The translations under genes and the position numbers were made by a program. From NCBI RefSeq assembly GCF_047238345.1, contig NZ_JBDFMQ010000001.1, forward strand, positions 1,364,001 to 1,428,000: a DNA stretch of 64,000 bases, written 5' to 3'. The notes beneath the pieces were generated by a model. The model did no database searches and was not told the DNA's origin. It saw only the letters and a program-made list of their open reading frames with translations. Origin of the DNA: Shouchella sp047238345 (GTDB lineage: Bacteria > Bacillota > Bacilli > Bacillales > Bacillaceae_D). Shown in pieces: positions 1-8,540 of the stretch (its first letter is position 1; the number at the start of each line of letters is the position of its first letter).

Positions 1-1
1 T

Positions 2-271
2 ATGTCGGCGTTTCGCGTAGGAGGAAGACGATCATTTGCAACAATTTTTGATGCGAATATCACGACTCTTATTGCTGCTGGCGTCATGTTTTATTTCGGG
101 ACAAGTTCTGTTCAAGGATTTGCCGTTATGCTTATTATTAGTATACTCGTGAGTTTCTTAACGGCAGTATGGGGGTCTCGCTTATTGCTAGGATTATGGG
201 TGAATAGTAAGTTTCTAAATAAGCGCCCAGGTTGGTTTGGAGTTAAGCGAGGTGAGATTGATGAGGTTTAG
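2..271 (+). CDS. secD: Protein translocase subunit SecD, C-terminal end (cut by window edge)
   Basis: Only the last 89 residues are inside the window; the reading frame is open at the left edge, so the ATG at base 2 is internal. The segment FATIFDANITTLIAA followed by two hydrophobic helices is the C-terminal membrane part of the SecD family, an RND-type accessory of the Sec translocon that uses the proton or sodium gradient to pull exported proteins across the membrane. It ends in a short charged tail. The stop codon lies 11 bases inside the next gene, which encodes SecF in another frame. B. subtilis has one fused SecDF, so here the two halves are separate but translationally coupled. Confidence 0.93.
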   Translation: MSAFRVGGRRSFATIFDANITTLIAAGVMFYFGTSSVQGFAVMLIISILVSFLTAVWGSRLLLGLWVNSKFLNKRPGWFGVKRGEIDEV

Positions 272-1202
272 TCCTGAAAACTGGAATGTTGATTTAACAA
301 AACATCGGAATAAGTTTTTTGTTGCATCTGGGTTGTCCATCATTATCGGAGTCATCCTCTTATTTACAATGGGCTTTAACTTAGGTGTTGATTTTGAAAG
401 TGGTTCTAATGTAGAAATTCAGACAGAAGAAAGTTTAACAGAAGAGCAGATTCTTGCTGATTTTGAAGCGATTGATATTAGTAATGATTACGTGCCAAGC
501 GTGACGCTTGGCGGGGATCGAAACCAAAATGCTAGTGCTCGATTTGTAGATGAGTTTAATCAGCAAGAGATCGCGACGATTCAAAACTACTTTAATGAGG
601 AGTACGGTAGTACCCCAAATATTAGTACGGTCTCGCCTTTAGTAGGGGAAGAATTAGCGAGAAACGCAGTCATTTCAGTCCTAATCGCTTCCGTGGGGAT
701 TGTCATTTACATTGCGCTTCGCTTTCAGTTCTTATATGGCGTATCGGCGATTATTGGGTTATTGCATGATGCGTTTATCGTTATCGCGCTCTTCAGCTTG
801 TTGCAAGTAGAGATTAACGTTCCGTTTATTGCCGCCATTTTAACGGTCGTCGGTTATTCGATCAATGATACGATTGTGACATTTGATCGAATGCGGGAAA
901 ATGTCAAGAAAGAAAAGGAAATCGAAAGTTTCCAGCATTTGGCGCAAGTAGTAAATAAGAGCTTGCTCCAAGTAATCACGCGATCGATTAACACGGTTCT
1001 TACCGTGATGTTTGCAGCACTTGCTTTATTCATCTTCGGAGGGGAAGCAATTCGCTCATTCTCGCTTGCACTCGTCATTGGTCTTGCAGCAGGAACGTAT
1101 TCATCGATGTTCTTATGTGCACAAATGTGGCTTGTGTGGGAATGGAAGCGATTAGTGCGTTTAAAGAATAAACCGAAAAAAGTAGAAGAAGACTATGTAT
1201 AA
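261..1202 (+). CDS. secF: Protein translocase subunit SecF
   Basis: A 313-residue membrane protein. One helix near residues 20-42 is followed by the family motif LGVDFESGSNVEI (SecF LGxDFxGG type), an external domain, then five helices from about residue 130. VVGYSINDTIVTFDRMREN matches the conserved SecF/SecD segment. It partners SecD to drive late steps of Sec export. The start is the ATG at 261, preceded by AGGTGAG; an upstream TTG at 237 has no ribosome binding site. The gene overlaps the secD stop by 11 bases in a different frame, which suggests translational coupling and not a fused gene. Confidence 0.95.
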   Translation: MRFSPENWNVDLTKHRNKFFVASGLSIIIGVILLFTMGFNLGVDFESGSNVEIQTEESLTEEQILADFEAIDISNDYVPSVTLGGDRNQNASARFVDEFNQQEIATIQNYFNEEYGSTPNISTVSPLVGEELARNAVISVLIASVGIVIYIALRFQFLYGVSAIIGLLHDAFIVIALFSLLQVEINVPFIAAILTVVGYSINDTIVTFDRMRENVKKEKEIESFQHLAQVVNKSLLQVITRSINTVLTVMFAALALFIFGGEAIRSFSLALVIGLAAGTYSSMFLCAQMWLVWEWKRLVRLKNKPKKVEEDYV

Positions 1203-1222
1203 AAGATAGGTCGGTGATTGGA

Positions 1223-1531
1223 ATGAAAGGCCAGACGTTTTTTATTGTTGGTGTCATTGCAGCAATCTTAATTGCAGTTTTTTCCGTATTAAATGTTGAA
1301 AGTGTTCCGGTAAACTTGTTGTTTGTGCAAACTGACTGGCCACTTATTTTAATTATTTTATTCTCGGTTTTACTTGGAGCCATTGTTGCATTTGCGCTTT
1401 CAGGGATTAGAATGCACCAGCTCAAGCTTGAAATGAAAAAGCTGAAAGAGCAAAAAAGCGCTCAAATAGATGAGAGTGAAGAAGTCAATACGCCACCTAG
1501 CCGCATGAAAAAAGATCATAAAAAAGACTAA
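1223..1531 (+). CDS. LapA/DUF1049-like small membrane protein
   Basis: A 102-residue protein with two hydrophobic helices (about residues 6-23 and 42-60) and a charged, lysine-rich cytoplasmic tail ending at residue 102. This is the layout of the LapA (lipopolysaccharide assembly protein A, DUF1049) family, also common in Gram-positives, where its role is not known. The ATG at 1223 has GGTGA five bases upstream; a GTG at 1214 would be a longer alternative. It lies 20 bases after secF and is probably cotranscribed with secDF. Confidence 0.72.
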   Translation: MKGQTFFIVGVIAAILIAVFSVLNVESVPVNLLFVQTDWPLILIILFSVLLGAIVAFALSGIRMHQLKLEMKKLKEQKSAQIDESEEVNTPPSRMKKDHKKD

Positions 1532-1541
1532 ATTCCTATCA

Positions 1542-1570
1542 TTGCTACCCCTCGCATCGTCCTGTATAAT
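1542..1570 (+). promoter_or_regulatory. recJ promoter with overlapping inverted repeat
   Basis: TTGCTA at 1542-1547, a 17-base spacer and a perfect TATAAT at 1565-1570 form a SigA-type promoter. An 8-bp perfect inverted repeat, acccctcg at 1547-1554 and cgaggggt at 1579-1586, brackets the -10 box; its right arm contains the recJ Shine-Dalgarno AGGGG. Confidence 0.75.
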
Positions 1571-1595
1571 AGGATGGTCGAGGGGTGTTTTACAT

Positions 1596-3950
1596 ATGTT
1601 GCAACCACATGCAAGGTGGCGCATTTTAGAGCAAGATACAACGATCGTAAATGAATTAGCAAATGAATTAAACCTTTCCCAAGTCGCCGCAAGGCTTTTG
1701 GTTAATAGAGGATTTACCGATTCTACTGCGGCAAGCGAATTTTTAATGACAGAAGAGCCTGCGTTTATCGACCCTTTTTTAATGAAAGGTATGGAAGCAG
1801 CTGTTTCACGAATAAAAGTTGCAATAGAAGCAAACGAACGTATTTTAGTCTTTGGAGATTATGATGCGGATGGCGTGAGTTCTACTTCTGTCTTGTTGAC
1901 CGCATTAAAACGACAAGGAGCGGATTGTGACTACTATATTCCGAATCGGTTCACGGAAGGGTATGGTCCGAACAATCCAGCGCTTGAGTGGGCGAAGGAG
2001 CAAGGATTTACTCTTGTCATTACAGTGGATACAGGAATTTCCGCTGTTGAGCAAGCTGAGTTTGCAAAAAACATTGGTTTAGATTTTATTATTACAGATC
2101 ACCATGAACCACCGCCTGTTTTGCCAAACAGCTACGCTACGATCAATCCGAAGCAACCAGGCTGTGACTATCCTTTTAAAGAATTAGCTGGGGTTGGCGT
2201 TGCATTTAAAGTTGCGCATGCGTTACTAGATCGAGTTCCTTATGAGCTCCTAGATTATGCCGTGATTGGCACCATTGCTGACCTTGTCCCACTCGTTGGA
2301 GAGAATCGTTTACTGGCAAAAAAGGGACTTCGTGCGTTTCAAACATCGGACAAAAAAGGCATCCAAGCGTTAAAAGATGTGTGCGGAATGACTGCTGCTG
2401 AAGTAGAGGCAGACCACATTGGTTTTGCGGTTGGACCTAGACTGAATGCTGCTGGTCGACTTGATTCTGCAGTTCCTGCAGTTGAGCTTTTATTAGCAGA
2501 AGACGAGGACGAAGCAAAGGCGCTGGCGTTAGAAATTGACGGTTTAAATAAAGAGCGACAAAAAATCGTAACCGACATGTCCAAAGAAGCGATTGAATCG
2601 GTTCAACAAATGGAGGAAATTCCTGAAGCGCTTATCGTTGCAAAAGAAGGCTGGAACGCTGGCGTCATAGGAATCGTTGCGTCGAGGCTCGTTGAAAAAT
2701 TTTATCGCCCAACGATTGTGATGACCATTGATCCAGAAACAGGTCTTGCAAAAGGATCAGCACGGAGTATTGAAGGATTTGACATGTTTGCGGAACTTTC
2801 CAAAAGTCGTGACATCCTGCCGCACTTTGGTGGGCATCCAATGGCAGCTGGTATGACGCTAGAATCTGGCAATATTTCGCTTTTGCAAGAGCGTTTAATT
2901 GAGCAAGCGAAAACAGGATTGGCCCCTGAAGCCTTTAAGCCAGTTACTACAATCGATTTAGCAGTTGCAATTGATGAGGTATCGGTAGAGGTGCTGAAAG
3001 AAATTGAAACACTCGCTCCTTTTGGAGTGGAAAATACAAAGCCGAAAGTGTTAATAGACGAAGTGAAACTTGCAGATATTAAGCGAATCGGTAGTGATTC
3101 CAGTCACTTGAAATTCCAATTTGCAGGGGAAGAAACGACGTTGGACGGCATTGCGTTTCGAAAAGGGGATTTGTACGAACAAATTACCCCTCAAGCAAAT
3201 GTCTCAGCTGTTGGGACCCTTTCGATTAACGAATGGAACGGAAGAGTAAAGCCGCAGCTAATTGTTGATGATGTTGCGATTAAACACTGGCAGTTGTTTG
3301 ATTGGCGGAGTTTGCAGCTAAATCGATTGGCATCTAGATTAAATGAATTGCCAGCAAATGAAACCATTGTCGTTGCTTTTCAAGAGAAGACTGTTAAACG
3401 CTGTAAAGAGCTTAATATCACTGCTCATCATGTCCATGATCCTTTACCTCCTTTTGAAGGGAAATTCATTGTTATACTGGACGTCCCTTCTCATCGCGAA
3501 GATCTATATGGAATGTTTTCGGAAAATGAGAAGCCTAACAGAATTTATGTCGTCTTTTCGGAAGAGGAGGAGTCATTTTTTAAGACGAATCCAAATCGAG
3601 ATCAATTTAAATGGTATTATGCGTTTCTTAAAAAACGCGAACATTTTCCGATTAATGATTTAAAGAAATTAGAGGCACATAAAGGTTGGTCATCTGACAC
3701 CACCTCATTTATGAATCAAGTGTTTGCTGAATTAGGGTTTATTGAGATTGATAACGAGCGTATAAAGATTGTGAAAAGCCCGGAAAAGAAAGCATTAGAT
3801 GAATCCGAAGCTTACCAAGCTAAGCAAGAACAAGCTTGGTTAGAAAACGAACTTGTATATGCTTCCTACGGACAGCTAAGAGAATTATTTACAAAACGAA
3901 TTGGAAGCGATGCTTCAGAAAAGAAGGAGACGATGGTACATGGATTATAA
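1596..3950 (+). CDS. recJ: Single-stranded-DNA-specific exonuclease RecJ
   Basis: A 784-residue protein, the usual length in Bacillus (about 786). The DHH phosphoesterase core is visible: DYDADG at residues 88-93 and TDHHEPP around 167-173, with the DHHA1 motif GGHPMAAGM near residue 410, followed by an OB-type domain and a Bacillus-specific C-terminal extension. RecJ degrades single-stranded DNA 5' to 3' in recombination and mismatch repair. ATG at 1596 follows GAGGGGTG; the longer frame from 1542 would overlap the promoter. The 3' end overlaps apt by 11 bases, as in B. subtilis. Confidence 0.96.
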   Translation: MLQPHARWRILEQDTTIVNELANELNLSQVAARLLVNRGFTDSTAASEFLMTEEPAFIDPFLMKGMEAAVSRIKVAIEANERILVFGDYDADGVSSTSVLLTALKRQGADCDYYIPNRFTEGYGPNNPALEWAKEQGFTLVITVDTGISAVEQAEFAKNIGLDFIITDHHEPPPVLPNSYATINPKQPGCDYPFKELAGVGVAFKVAHALLDRVPYELLDYAVIGTIADLVPLVGENRLLAKKGLRAFQTSDKKGIQALKDVCGMTAAEVEADHIGFAVGPRLNAAGRLDSAVPAVELLLAEDEDEAKALALEIDGLNKERQKIVTDMSKEAIESVQQMEEIPEALIVAKEGWNAGVIGIVASRLVEKFYRPTIVMTIDPETGLAKGSARSIEGFDMFAELSKSRDILPHFGGHPMAAGMTLESGNISLLQERLIEQAKTGLAPEAFKPVTTIDLAVAIDEVSVEVLKEIETLAPFGVENTKPKVLIDEVKLADIKRIGSDSSHLKFQFAGEETTLDGIAFRKGDLYEQITPQANVSAVGTLSINEWNGRVKPQLIVDDVAIKHWQLFDWRSLQLNRLASRLNELPANETIVVAFQEKTVKRCKELNITAHHVHDPLPPFEGKFIVILDVPSHREDLYGMFSENEKPNRIYVVFSEEEESFFKTNPNRDQFKWYYAFLKKREHFPINDLKKLEAHKGWSSDTTSFMNQVFAELGFIEIDNERIKIVKSPEKKALDESEAYQAKQEQAWLENELVYASYGQLRELFTKRIGSDASEKKETMVHGL

Positions 3951-4455
3951 AAAGCATATTACAATTGTTGAGGATTGGCCGCAAGAGGGGATTCGCTTTA
4001 AAGATATTACAACCCTCATGCAAAATGGCCCTGCTTATAAAAAAGCAATTATGGAGCTTACAGAATATGCGAAAAAGCAACAAGCTGATGTCATTGTTGG
4101 ACCTGAAGCGAGAGGGTTTGTAGTTGGCTGTCCTATTGCTACAGAGTTAGAGCTTGGTTTTGTACCAGTTCGAAAAAAAGGAAAGCTTCCTAGAGAAGTA
4201 ATTGAATGTGATTACGGCTTGGAGTATGGTAAAGATTGCTTGACTATCCATAAAGATAGTATCCAACCAGGTCAACGTGTTGTGATAACAGATGATCTGC
4301 TCGCAACTGGTGGAACCATTGAAGCAACAACAAAACTTGTGGAGCAACTTGGTGGAGAAGTTGTCGGCCTTGCTTTTCTAATAGAACTCGCATACATTGA
4401 TGGAAGAAAAAAGCTAGAAACGTACGATATTTTCTCATTAACAACGTACGAATAA
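3940..4455 (+). CDS. apt: Adenine phosphoribosyltransferase
   Basis: A 171-residue type I phosphoribosyltransferase that makes AMP from adenine and PRPP (purine salvage). The PRPP-binding loop reads VVITDDLLATGGT, and the GPEARGF motif typical of APRT lies upstream. The start is ATG at 3940, nine bases after AAGGAGA; the frame extends back to 3901 but that region is inside recJ without a binding site. It is coupled to recJ by an 11-base overlap and followed by its own terminator. Confidence 0.97.
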   Translation: MDYKKHITIVEDWPQEGIRFKDITTLMQNGPAYKKAIMELTEYAKKQQADVIVGPEARGFVVGCPIATELELGFVPVRKKGKLPREVIECDYGLEYGKDCLTIHKDSIQPGQRVVITDDLLATGGTIEATTKLVEQLGGEVVGLAFLIELAYIDGRKKLETYDIFSLTTYE

Positions 4456-4468
4456 TAAAGATTAAAAG

Positions 4469-4496
4469 CGGCTGTTCACGATACAGCCGTTTTTTT
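4469..4496 (+). terminator. Intrinsic terminator after apt
   Basis: cggctgt at 4469-4475 pairs with acagccg at 4483-4489, followed by a run of seven T. It separates the secDF-recJ-apt unit from relA. Confidence 0.88.
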
Positions 4497-4519
4497 CGAA
4501 ATCTAAAAGTGAACGCCTC

Positions 4520-4548
4520 TTTACAAGAGTGTTGTAGTAAAGGATAAT
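4520..4548 (+). promoter_or_regulatory. relA promoter
   Basis: TTTACA at 4520-4525, a 17-base spacer and GATAAT at 4543-4548: a good SigA match about 35 bases upstream of the relA start and just after the apt terminator. Confidence 0.65.
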
Positions 4549-4583
4549 AGAAAGAAAACTTGTCGAATGAGTAAGGTGATTCC

Positions 4584-6776
4584 ATGACGATCGATCAGGT
4601 GCTAGAAAAAGCAAGCGCCTATTTGCAACCAGACGATATTGATTTTTTGACGAAAGCTTATACGTTCGCTGAGCAAGCTCACAGTGGACAGTATCGTAAA
4701 TCTGGTGAGCCCTATATTCTTCACCCTGTCCAAGTTGCGGATATAATTGTTGGATTAGAGCTTGATCCAAACACCATTGCCGCAGCATTTCTCCATGATG
4801 TTGTTGAAGATACAGATGCAACCGTGGAGGAGCTACAAGAATACTTTAATAAAGAAGTAGCTATGCTTGTAGATGGTGTAACAAAGCTAAAGAAATTCAA
4901 GTATAAATCTAAAGAAGAACAGCAAGCCGAAAACCATCGAAAAATGTTGATGGCGATGGCAAAAGACATTCGTGTACTTTTGATAAAATTGGCTGATCGC
5001 CTTCACAATATGCGAACACTTAAATTTATGCCTCCTCATAAGCAGCGAGTGACGTCTAACGAAACGCTTGAGATTTTTGCACCTTTAGCGCATCGATTAG
5101 GGATCTCTGCAATTAAATGGGAATTAGAAGATACAGCATTGCGTTATTTAGACCCACAACAGTACTATCGAATTGTAAATTTAATGAAACGTAAGCGTGC
5201 TGAGCGTGAAAACTACTTGTCTGATGTAATTGAAACAATTAATGATCAGCTTGATGATGTGAACGTAAGCGCAGAACTGTCTGGTCGACCAAAACATATT
5301 TATAGCATTTATCGAAAAATGGTCATCCAAAAAAAGCAATTTAATGAGATTTATGATTTATTAGCGGTTCGTATCATTGTAAAAAATATTAAAGATTGCT
5401 ACGCGGTTCTTGGTATTATTCATACGTGCTGGCGTCCAATGCCTGGTCGTTTTAAAGATTATATTGCCATGCCGAAAGCAAACATGTATCAATCTTTGCA
5501 TACGACAGTAGTAGGGCCGAATGGAGATCCCCTTGAGGTACAAATTCGTACGGACGACATGCATCGTGTAGCAGAATTTGGTGTAGCGGCTCACTGGGCA
5601 TACAAAGAAGGCAAAACGTTATCAAGCAAACGATATTCATTTGAGGACAAGCTTAGCTGGCTAAGAGATGTCATTGAATCTCAGACAGATACAAATGATG
5701 CACAAGAATTTATGGAATCCATGAAAATGGATTTGTTTTCTGACATGGTCTTTGTGTTCACTCCAAAAGGAGATGTAGTGGAGCTACCTAGAGGATCGGT
5801 TCCGCTAGATTTCGCATACAGAATTCATAGTGAAATCGGGAATCGTTGTATTGGAGCAAAAGTAAATAGCAAAATGGTTCCGCTTGATCATGAATTGAAA
5901 ACAGGCGATATTATTGAAGTAATGACATCAAAGCACTCTTATGGACCAAGTCAAGATTGGCTGAAGTTAACGAAATCTTCCCATGCTAAAAATAAAATTA
6001 AGCAATGGTTCAAAAAAGAAAAACGAGAAGAAAACGTTGCTAAAGGAAAAGAATTAATTGAGAAAGAAATCAAAGCATTGGATTTTGATCCAAAAGTTAT
6101 TCTTACTCATGACAATTTAACAGAAGCGACTACGAAATTTAGCTTCGCTGGTGAGGAAGACATGTACGCTGCGGTTGGCTACGGTGGGATTAGCCCGAAA
6201 CAAATCGTTAACCGCATGACGGAAAAACAGCGCAAAGCTAAAGAGCAGGAACAAGACAATCAATCGTTAGACGATGCTCTAAATGACATTCAGTCGTTTA
6301 CGATGAAGAAAAAATCAAATTCAATCGGTGTGCTTGTAAAAGGTGTTGATAACTTGCTCATTCGTTTAGCTCGTTGCTGTACGCCTGTTCCTGGTGATGA
6401 TATTGTCGGCTATATCACAAAAGGTCGGGGGGTTTCGATTCATCGCACCGATTGTCCAAACGTCATTAATGATGAGAGTTCTAGCTCACGATTGCTTGAA
6501 GTTGAATGGGAAGGGGACCGCCATTCCTCTAAGTCGTACAATGTCGATATTGAAATTACAGCATTTGACCGCAATGGCTTCCTCAATGAAGTGCTGCACA
6601 CGATGACCGAAACAAGAACGCAAATTAATTCGGTTTCTGGTCGATCGGATCACAAGCATAAGATTGCAACAGTTGAAATGAGTATCTCAATTACAGACAA
6701 ACAACATTTGCAAAAAATTGTCGAGCGCATTAAACAATTAAAAGATATTTATTCTGTACGAAGAGTTACACATTAA
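4584..6776 (+). CDS. relA: Bifunctional (p)ppGpp synthetase/hydrolase RelA
   Basis: 730 residues, full length for the long RelA/SpoT homologue of Firmicutes (B. subtilis 734). The N-terminal HD hydrolase domain has HPVQVA and FLHDVVED (HD at 71-72). The synthetase domain follows with FKDYIAMPK and YQSLHTTV near 290-310, then a TGS domain (about 395-455), a conserved-cysteine region LARCCTPVPGDD near 600 and a C-terminal ACT domain. It makes and degrades the stringent-response alarmone in response to uncharged tRNA on ribosomes. ATG at 4584 follows AAGGTGAT. Probably cotranscribed with dtd. Confidence 0.97.
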   Translation: MTIDQVLEKASAYLQPDDIDFLTKAYTFAEQAHSGQYRKSGEPYILHPVQVADIIVGLELDPNTIAAAFLHDVVEDTDATVEELQEYFNKEVAMLVDGVTKLKKFKYKSKEEQQAENHRKMLMAMAKDIRVLLIKLADRLHNMRTLKFMPPHKQRVTSNETLEIFAPLAHRLGISAIKWELEDTALRYLDPQQYYRIVNLMKRKRAERENYLSDVIETINDQLDDVNVSAELSGRPKHIYSIYRKMVIQKKQFNEIYDLLAVRIIVKNIKDCYAVLGIIHTCWRPMPGRFKDYIAMPKANMYQSLHTTVVGPNGDPLEVQIRTDDMHRVAEFGVAAHWAYKEGKTLSSKRYSFEDKLSWLRDVIESQTDTNDAQEFMESMKMDLFSDMVFVFTPKGDVVELPRGSVPLDFAYRIHSEIGNRCIGAKVNSKMVPLDHELKTGDIIEVMTSKHSYGPSQDWLKLTKSSHAKNKIKQWFKKEKREENVAKGKELIEKEIKALDFDPKVILTHDNLTEATTKFSFAGEEDMYAAVGYGGISPKQIVNRMTEKQRKAKEQEQDNQSLDDALNDIQSFTMKKKSNSIGVLVKGVDNLLIRLARCCTPVPGDDIVGYITKGRGVSIHRTDCPNVINDESSSSRLLEVEWEGDRHSSKSYNVDIEITAFDRNGFLNEVLHTMTETRTQINSVSGRSDHKHKIATVEMSISITDKQHLQKIVERIKQLKDIYSVRRVTH

Positions 6777-6791
6777 ATCGAGGTGAGAGAC

Positions 6792-7235
6792 ATGCGGATT
6801 GTGCTACAAAGAGTCAAGCGTGCCTCTGTTACAGTGAATGAAGACGTGGTCGGTTCAATCGATCATGGTCTTCTTTTGCTTGTAGGTGTGACGCATGAAG
6901 ATCGAGAACAAGATATTTCTTACTGTGTTGACAAAATTGCCAACTTGCGTATTTTTAGCGATGAGCAAGGGAAAATGAACCTCTCTGTAAAAGACGTGGG
7001 CGGAGCGATTTTATCAATTTCTCAATTTACGCTTTATGGCGAAACCAAAAAAGGGCGTAGACCAAACTTTATGGCAGCCGCGAAACCTGATCATGCAGAA
7101 ACGCTTTACAATCAGTTTAACGATCAGTTACGGCAAGCTGGGCTAAACGTTGAAACGGGCCAATTTGGGGAACATATGGATGTTCAGCTGTTAAACGACG
7201 GACCTGTCACGCTAATTATTGAAAATCCGTTATAA
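6792..7235 (+). CDS. dtd: D-aminoacyl-tRNA deacylase
   Basis: A 147-residue protein, exactly the family length. It hydrolyses D-amino acids (and Gly-tRNAAla) from mischarged tRNA. Signature segments are SISQFTLYG in the middle and NDGPVT near the C terminus, which carries the Gly-cisPro selectivity element. ATG at 6792 is preceded by AGGTGAG; the frame opens at 6783 with a GTG that sits inside this binding site. It lies 15 bases after relA, the same pair order as relA-dtd in B. subtilis. Confidence 0.96.
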   Translation: MRIVLQRVKRASVTVNEDVVGSIDHGLLLLVGVTHEDREQDISYCVDKIANLRIFSDEQGKMNLSVKDVGGAILSISQFTLYGETKKGRRPNFMAAAKPDHAETLYNQFNDQLRQAGLNVETGQFGEHMDVQLLNDGPVTLIIENPL

Positions 7236-7243
7236 GTTAGTCT

Positions 7244-7281
7244 TTTTCACAAATAAGCAGATGCGTGCAATGTTGTGAAAA
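7244..7281. repeat. 9-bp inverted repeat downstream of dtd
   Basis: ttttcacaa at 7244-7252 and ttgtgaaaa at 7273-7281 are exact reverse complements separated by 20 bases. No T-run follows, so it is not a standard terminator. No protein-coding potential is seen in the rest of the 7236-7442 gap. Confidence 0.5.
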
Positions 7282-7332
7282 CGGATGGTGCCTTGCGCCT
7301 CATTCTATTTCTCCTCATCTTCTCAAAGAAGG

Positions 7333-7363
7333 CATAAAGACAATTCTTTATGTCTTTTTTTTT
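7333..7363 (+). terminator. Intrinsic terminator after dtd
   Basis: cataaaga at 7333-7340 pairs with tctttatg at 7345-7352 around a four-base loop, followed by a long T-run. The AT-rich stem is weak but the T-tract is good. Confidence 0.65.
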
Positions 7364-7442
7364 AGGCGTTATAAAGGTTGATAAGAGTCATATCCTTCAA
7401 TTGTAAGAAATAACGACGGAATGAAACCGTTTTATTTATGGG

Positions 7443-7470
7443 TTGACTTTCAAATGAATTTCGGTAGAAT
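7443..7470 (+). promoter_or_regulatory. Promoter of the LacI-ThuA-Gfo unit
   Basis: TTGACT at 7443-7448, a 16-base spacer and TAGAAT at 7465-7470. The predicted transcription start falls at the edge of a palindromic operator. Confidence 0.7.
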
Positions 7471-7476
7471 AGGTCT

Positions 7477-7492
7477 ATGAGATCGATTTCAT
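7477..7492. promoter_or_regulatory. Palindromic LacI-family operator candidate
   Basis: ATGAgATCGATtTCAT is a 16-bp palindrome with one mismatched pair and a central CpG, the usual form of a LacI/GalR operator. It lies just downstream of the -10 box of the gene for a LacI-type regulator, so self-repression of the three-gene unit is likely (inference). Confidence 0.6.
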
Positions 7493-7506
7493 AAAAAGGA
7501 GATCGA

Positions 7507-8523
7507 ATGATGCCAACAATTAAAGATGTTGCATTAAAAGCAGGAGTGTCAAGGTCGACTGTTTCTCGTGTCTTAAATGATCATCCATATGTAGATGAGA
7601 AGAAACGAAAAGCTGTACAAGAGGCAATCACAGAACTAGGATATAGCCCTAATTCATCTGCACAGCGTTTGCGTGGAACAGAAACAAAGACGATTGCTGT
7701 CCTTGTATCGAGGATCGTTAATCCGTTTTTTAGTGCCATTGTTGATGCAATGGATGAAGTAGCCGCAGCCCATTCTTATCGAATGATTTTATGTAATACC
7801 AGGGGGCGAGCGGATCAAGAACTTCATTTTTTAGAATTGCTTCGTACAAAACAAGTAGATGGTGTCATTCTTGCATCAATCGTAAACGAATGGGATACCA
7901 TTCAACCCTATTTGCAGTATGGGCCGATTGTGTTATGTAATGAGTATCCTAGAGACCTTACAGGGGCACCTAACGTAACGATTAATCAAAAAGAGGCAAT
8001 GGTGACGATCACAGAACATTTGCTTGAAAAAGGCTATTCGTCCATTGCTTACTGCAATGTCTATGATGTCAGTCGGATGCCAGGAGGAATTCACTCTCCG
8101 TTAGCCGAGGATCGATACATGGGTTATGTTGAGACGATGAAGAAGGCAGGAAAATCGGTGCAATCGAATTGGCGTTTTTCAGGTCACTCTGTTGAAGATG
8201 GAAAGCGTATTTTACAAGATATTCTACGTCTGGATAATCGGCCTGATGCAGTGATTACGGGGAGTGATGAAATTGCCTCTGGGATGATCGCCGAAGCGAA
8301 AAGCCAAAACATTGCTATTCCTAGCGACCTAGCCATCGTTGGTTTTGATAATCAACCTGCAGCAACTTTACTAGAGCCGCAATTAACAACCATTCATCAA
8401 CCTACGTTTGAAATGGGGAAGACGGCGATGGAAATTATGATGAATGTACTCATAAATCCATCTGAAATGCGAGCGTCTACTGTATACTTAAAAGCACCTT
8501 TACAAATAAGAGAGTCAACTTAA
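7507..8523 (+). CDS. LacI/GalR-family transcriptional repressor
   Basis: 338 residues. The N-terminal helix-turn-helix reads TIKDVALKAGVSRSTVSRVL (residues 4-23), followed by the hinge helix with SAQRLRG and a periplasmic-binding-like effector domain with VVGFDNQPAATLL-type segments near 280. Such proteins bind palindromic operators and release them on binding a sugar. ATG 7507 and ATG 7510 both fit the AAAAGGAG just upstream. It leads a compact unit with a ThuA-like protein and a Gfo/Idh oxidoreductase, so the effector is probably a sugar or sugar derivative handled by those enzymes. The exact ligand cannot be told from the sequence. Confidence 0.93.
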   Translation: MMPTIKDVALKAGVSRSTVSRVLNDHPYVDEKKRKAVQEAITELGYSPNSSAQRLRGTETKTIAVLVSRIVNPFFSAIVDAMDEVAAAHSYRMILCNTRGRADQELHFLELLRTKQVDGVILASIVNEWDTIQPYLQYGPIVLCNEYPRDLTGAPNVTINQKEAMVTITEHLLEKGYSSIAYCNVYDVSRMPGGIHSPLAEDRYMGYVETMKKAGKSVQSNWRFSGHSVEDGKRILQDILRLDNRPDAVITGSDEIASGMIAEAKSQNIAIPSDLAIVGFDNQPAATLLEPQLTTIHQPTFEMGKTAMEIMMNVLINPSEMRASTVYLKAPLQIREST

Positions 8524-8540
8524 AAAGAGGAGAGACGACT

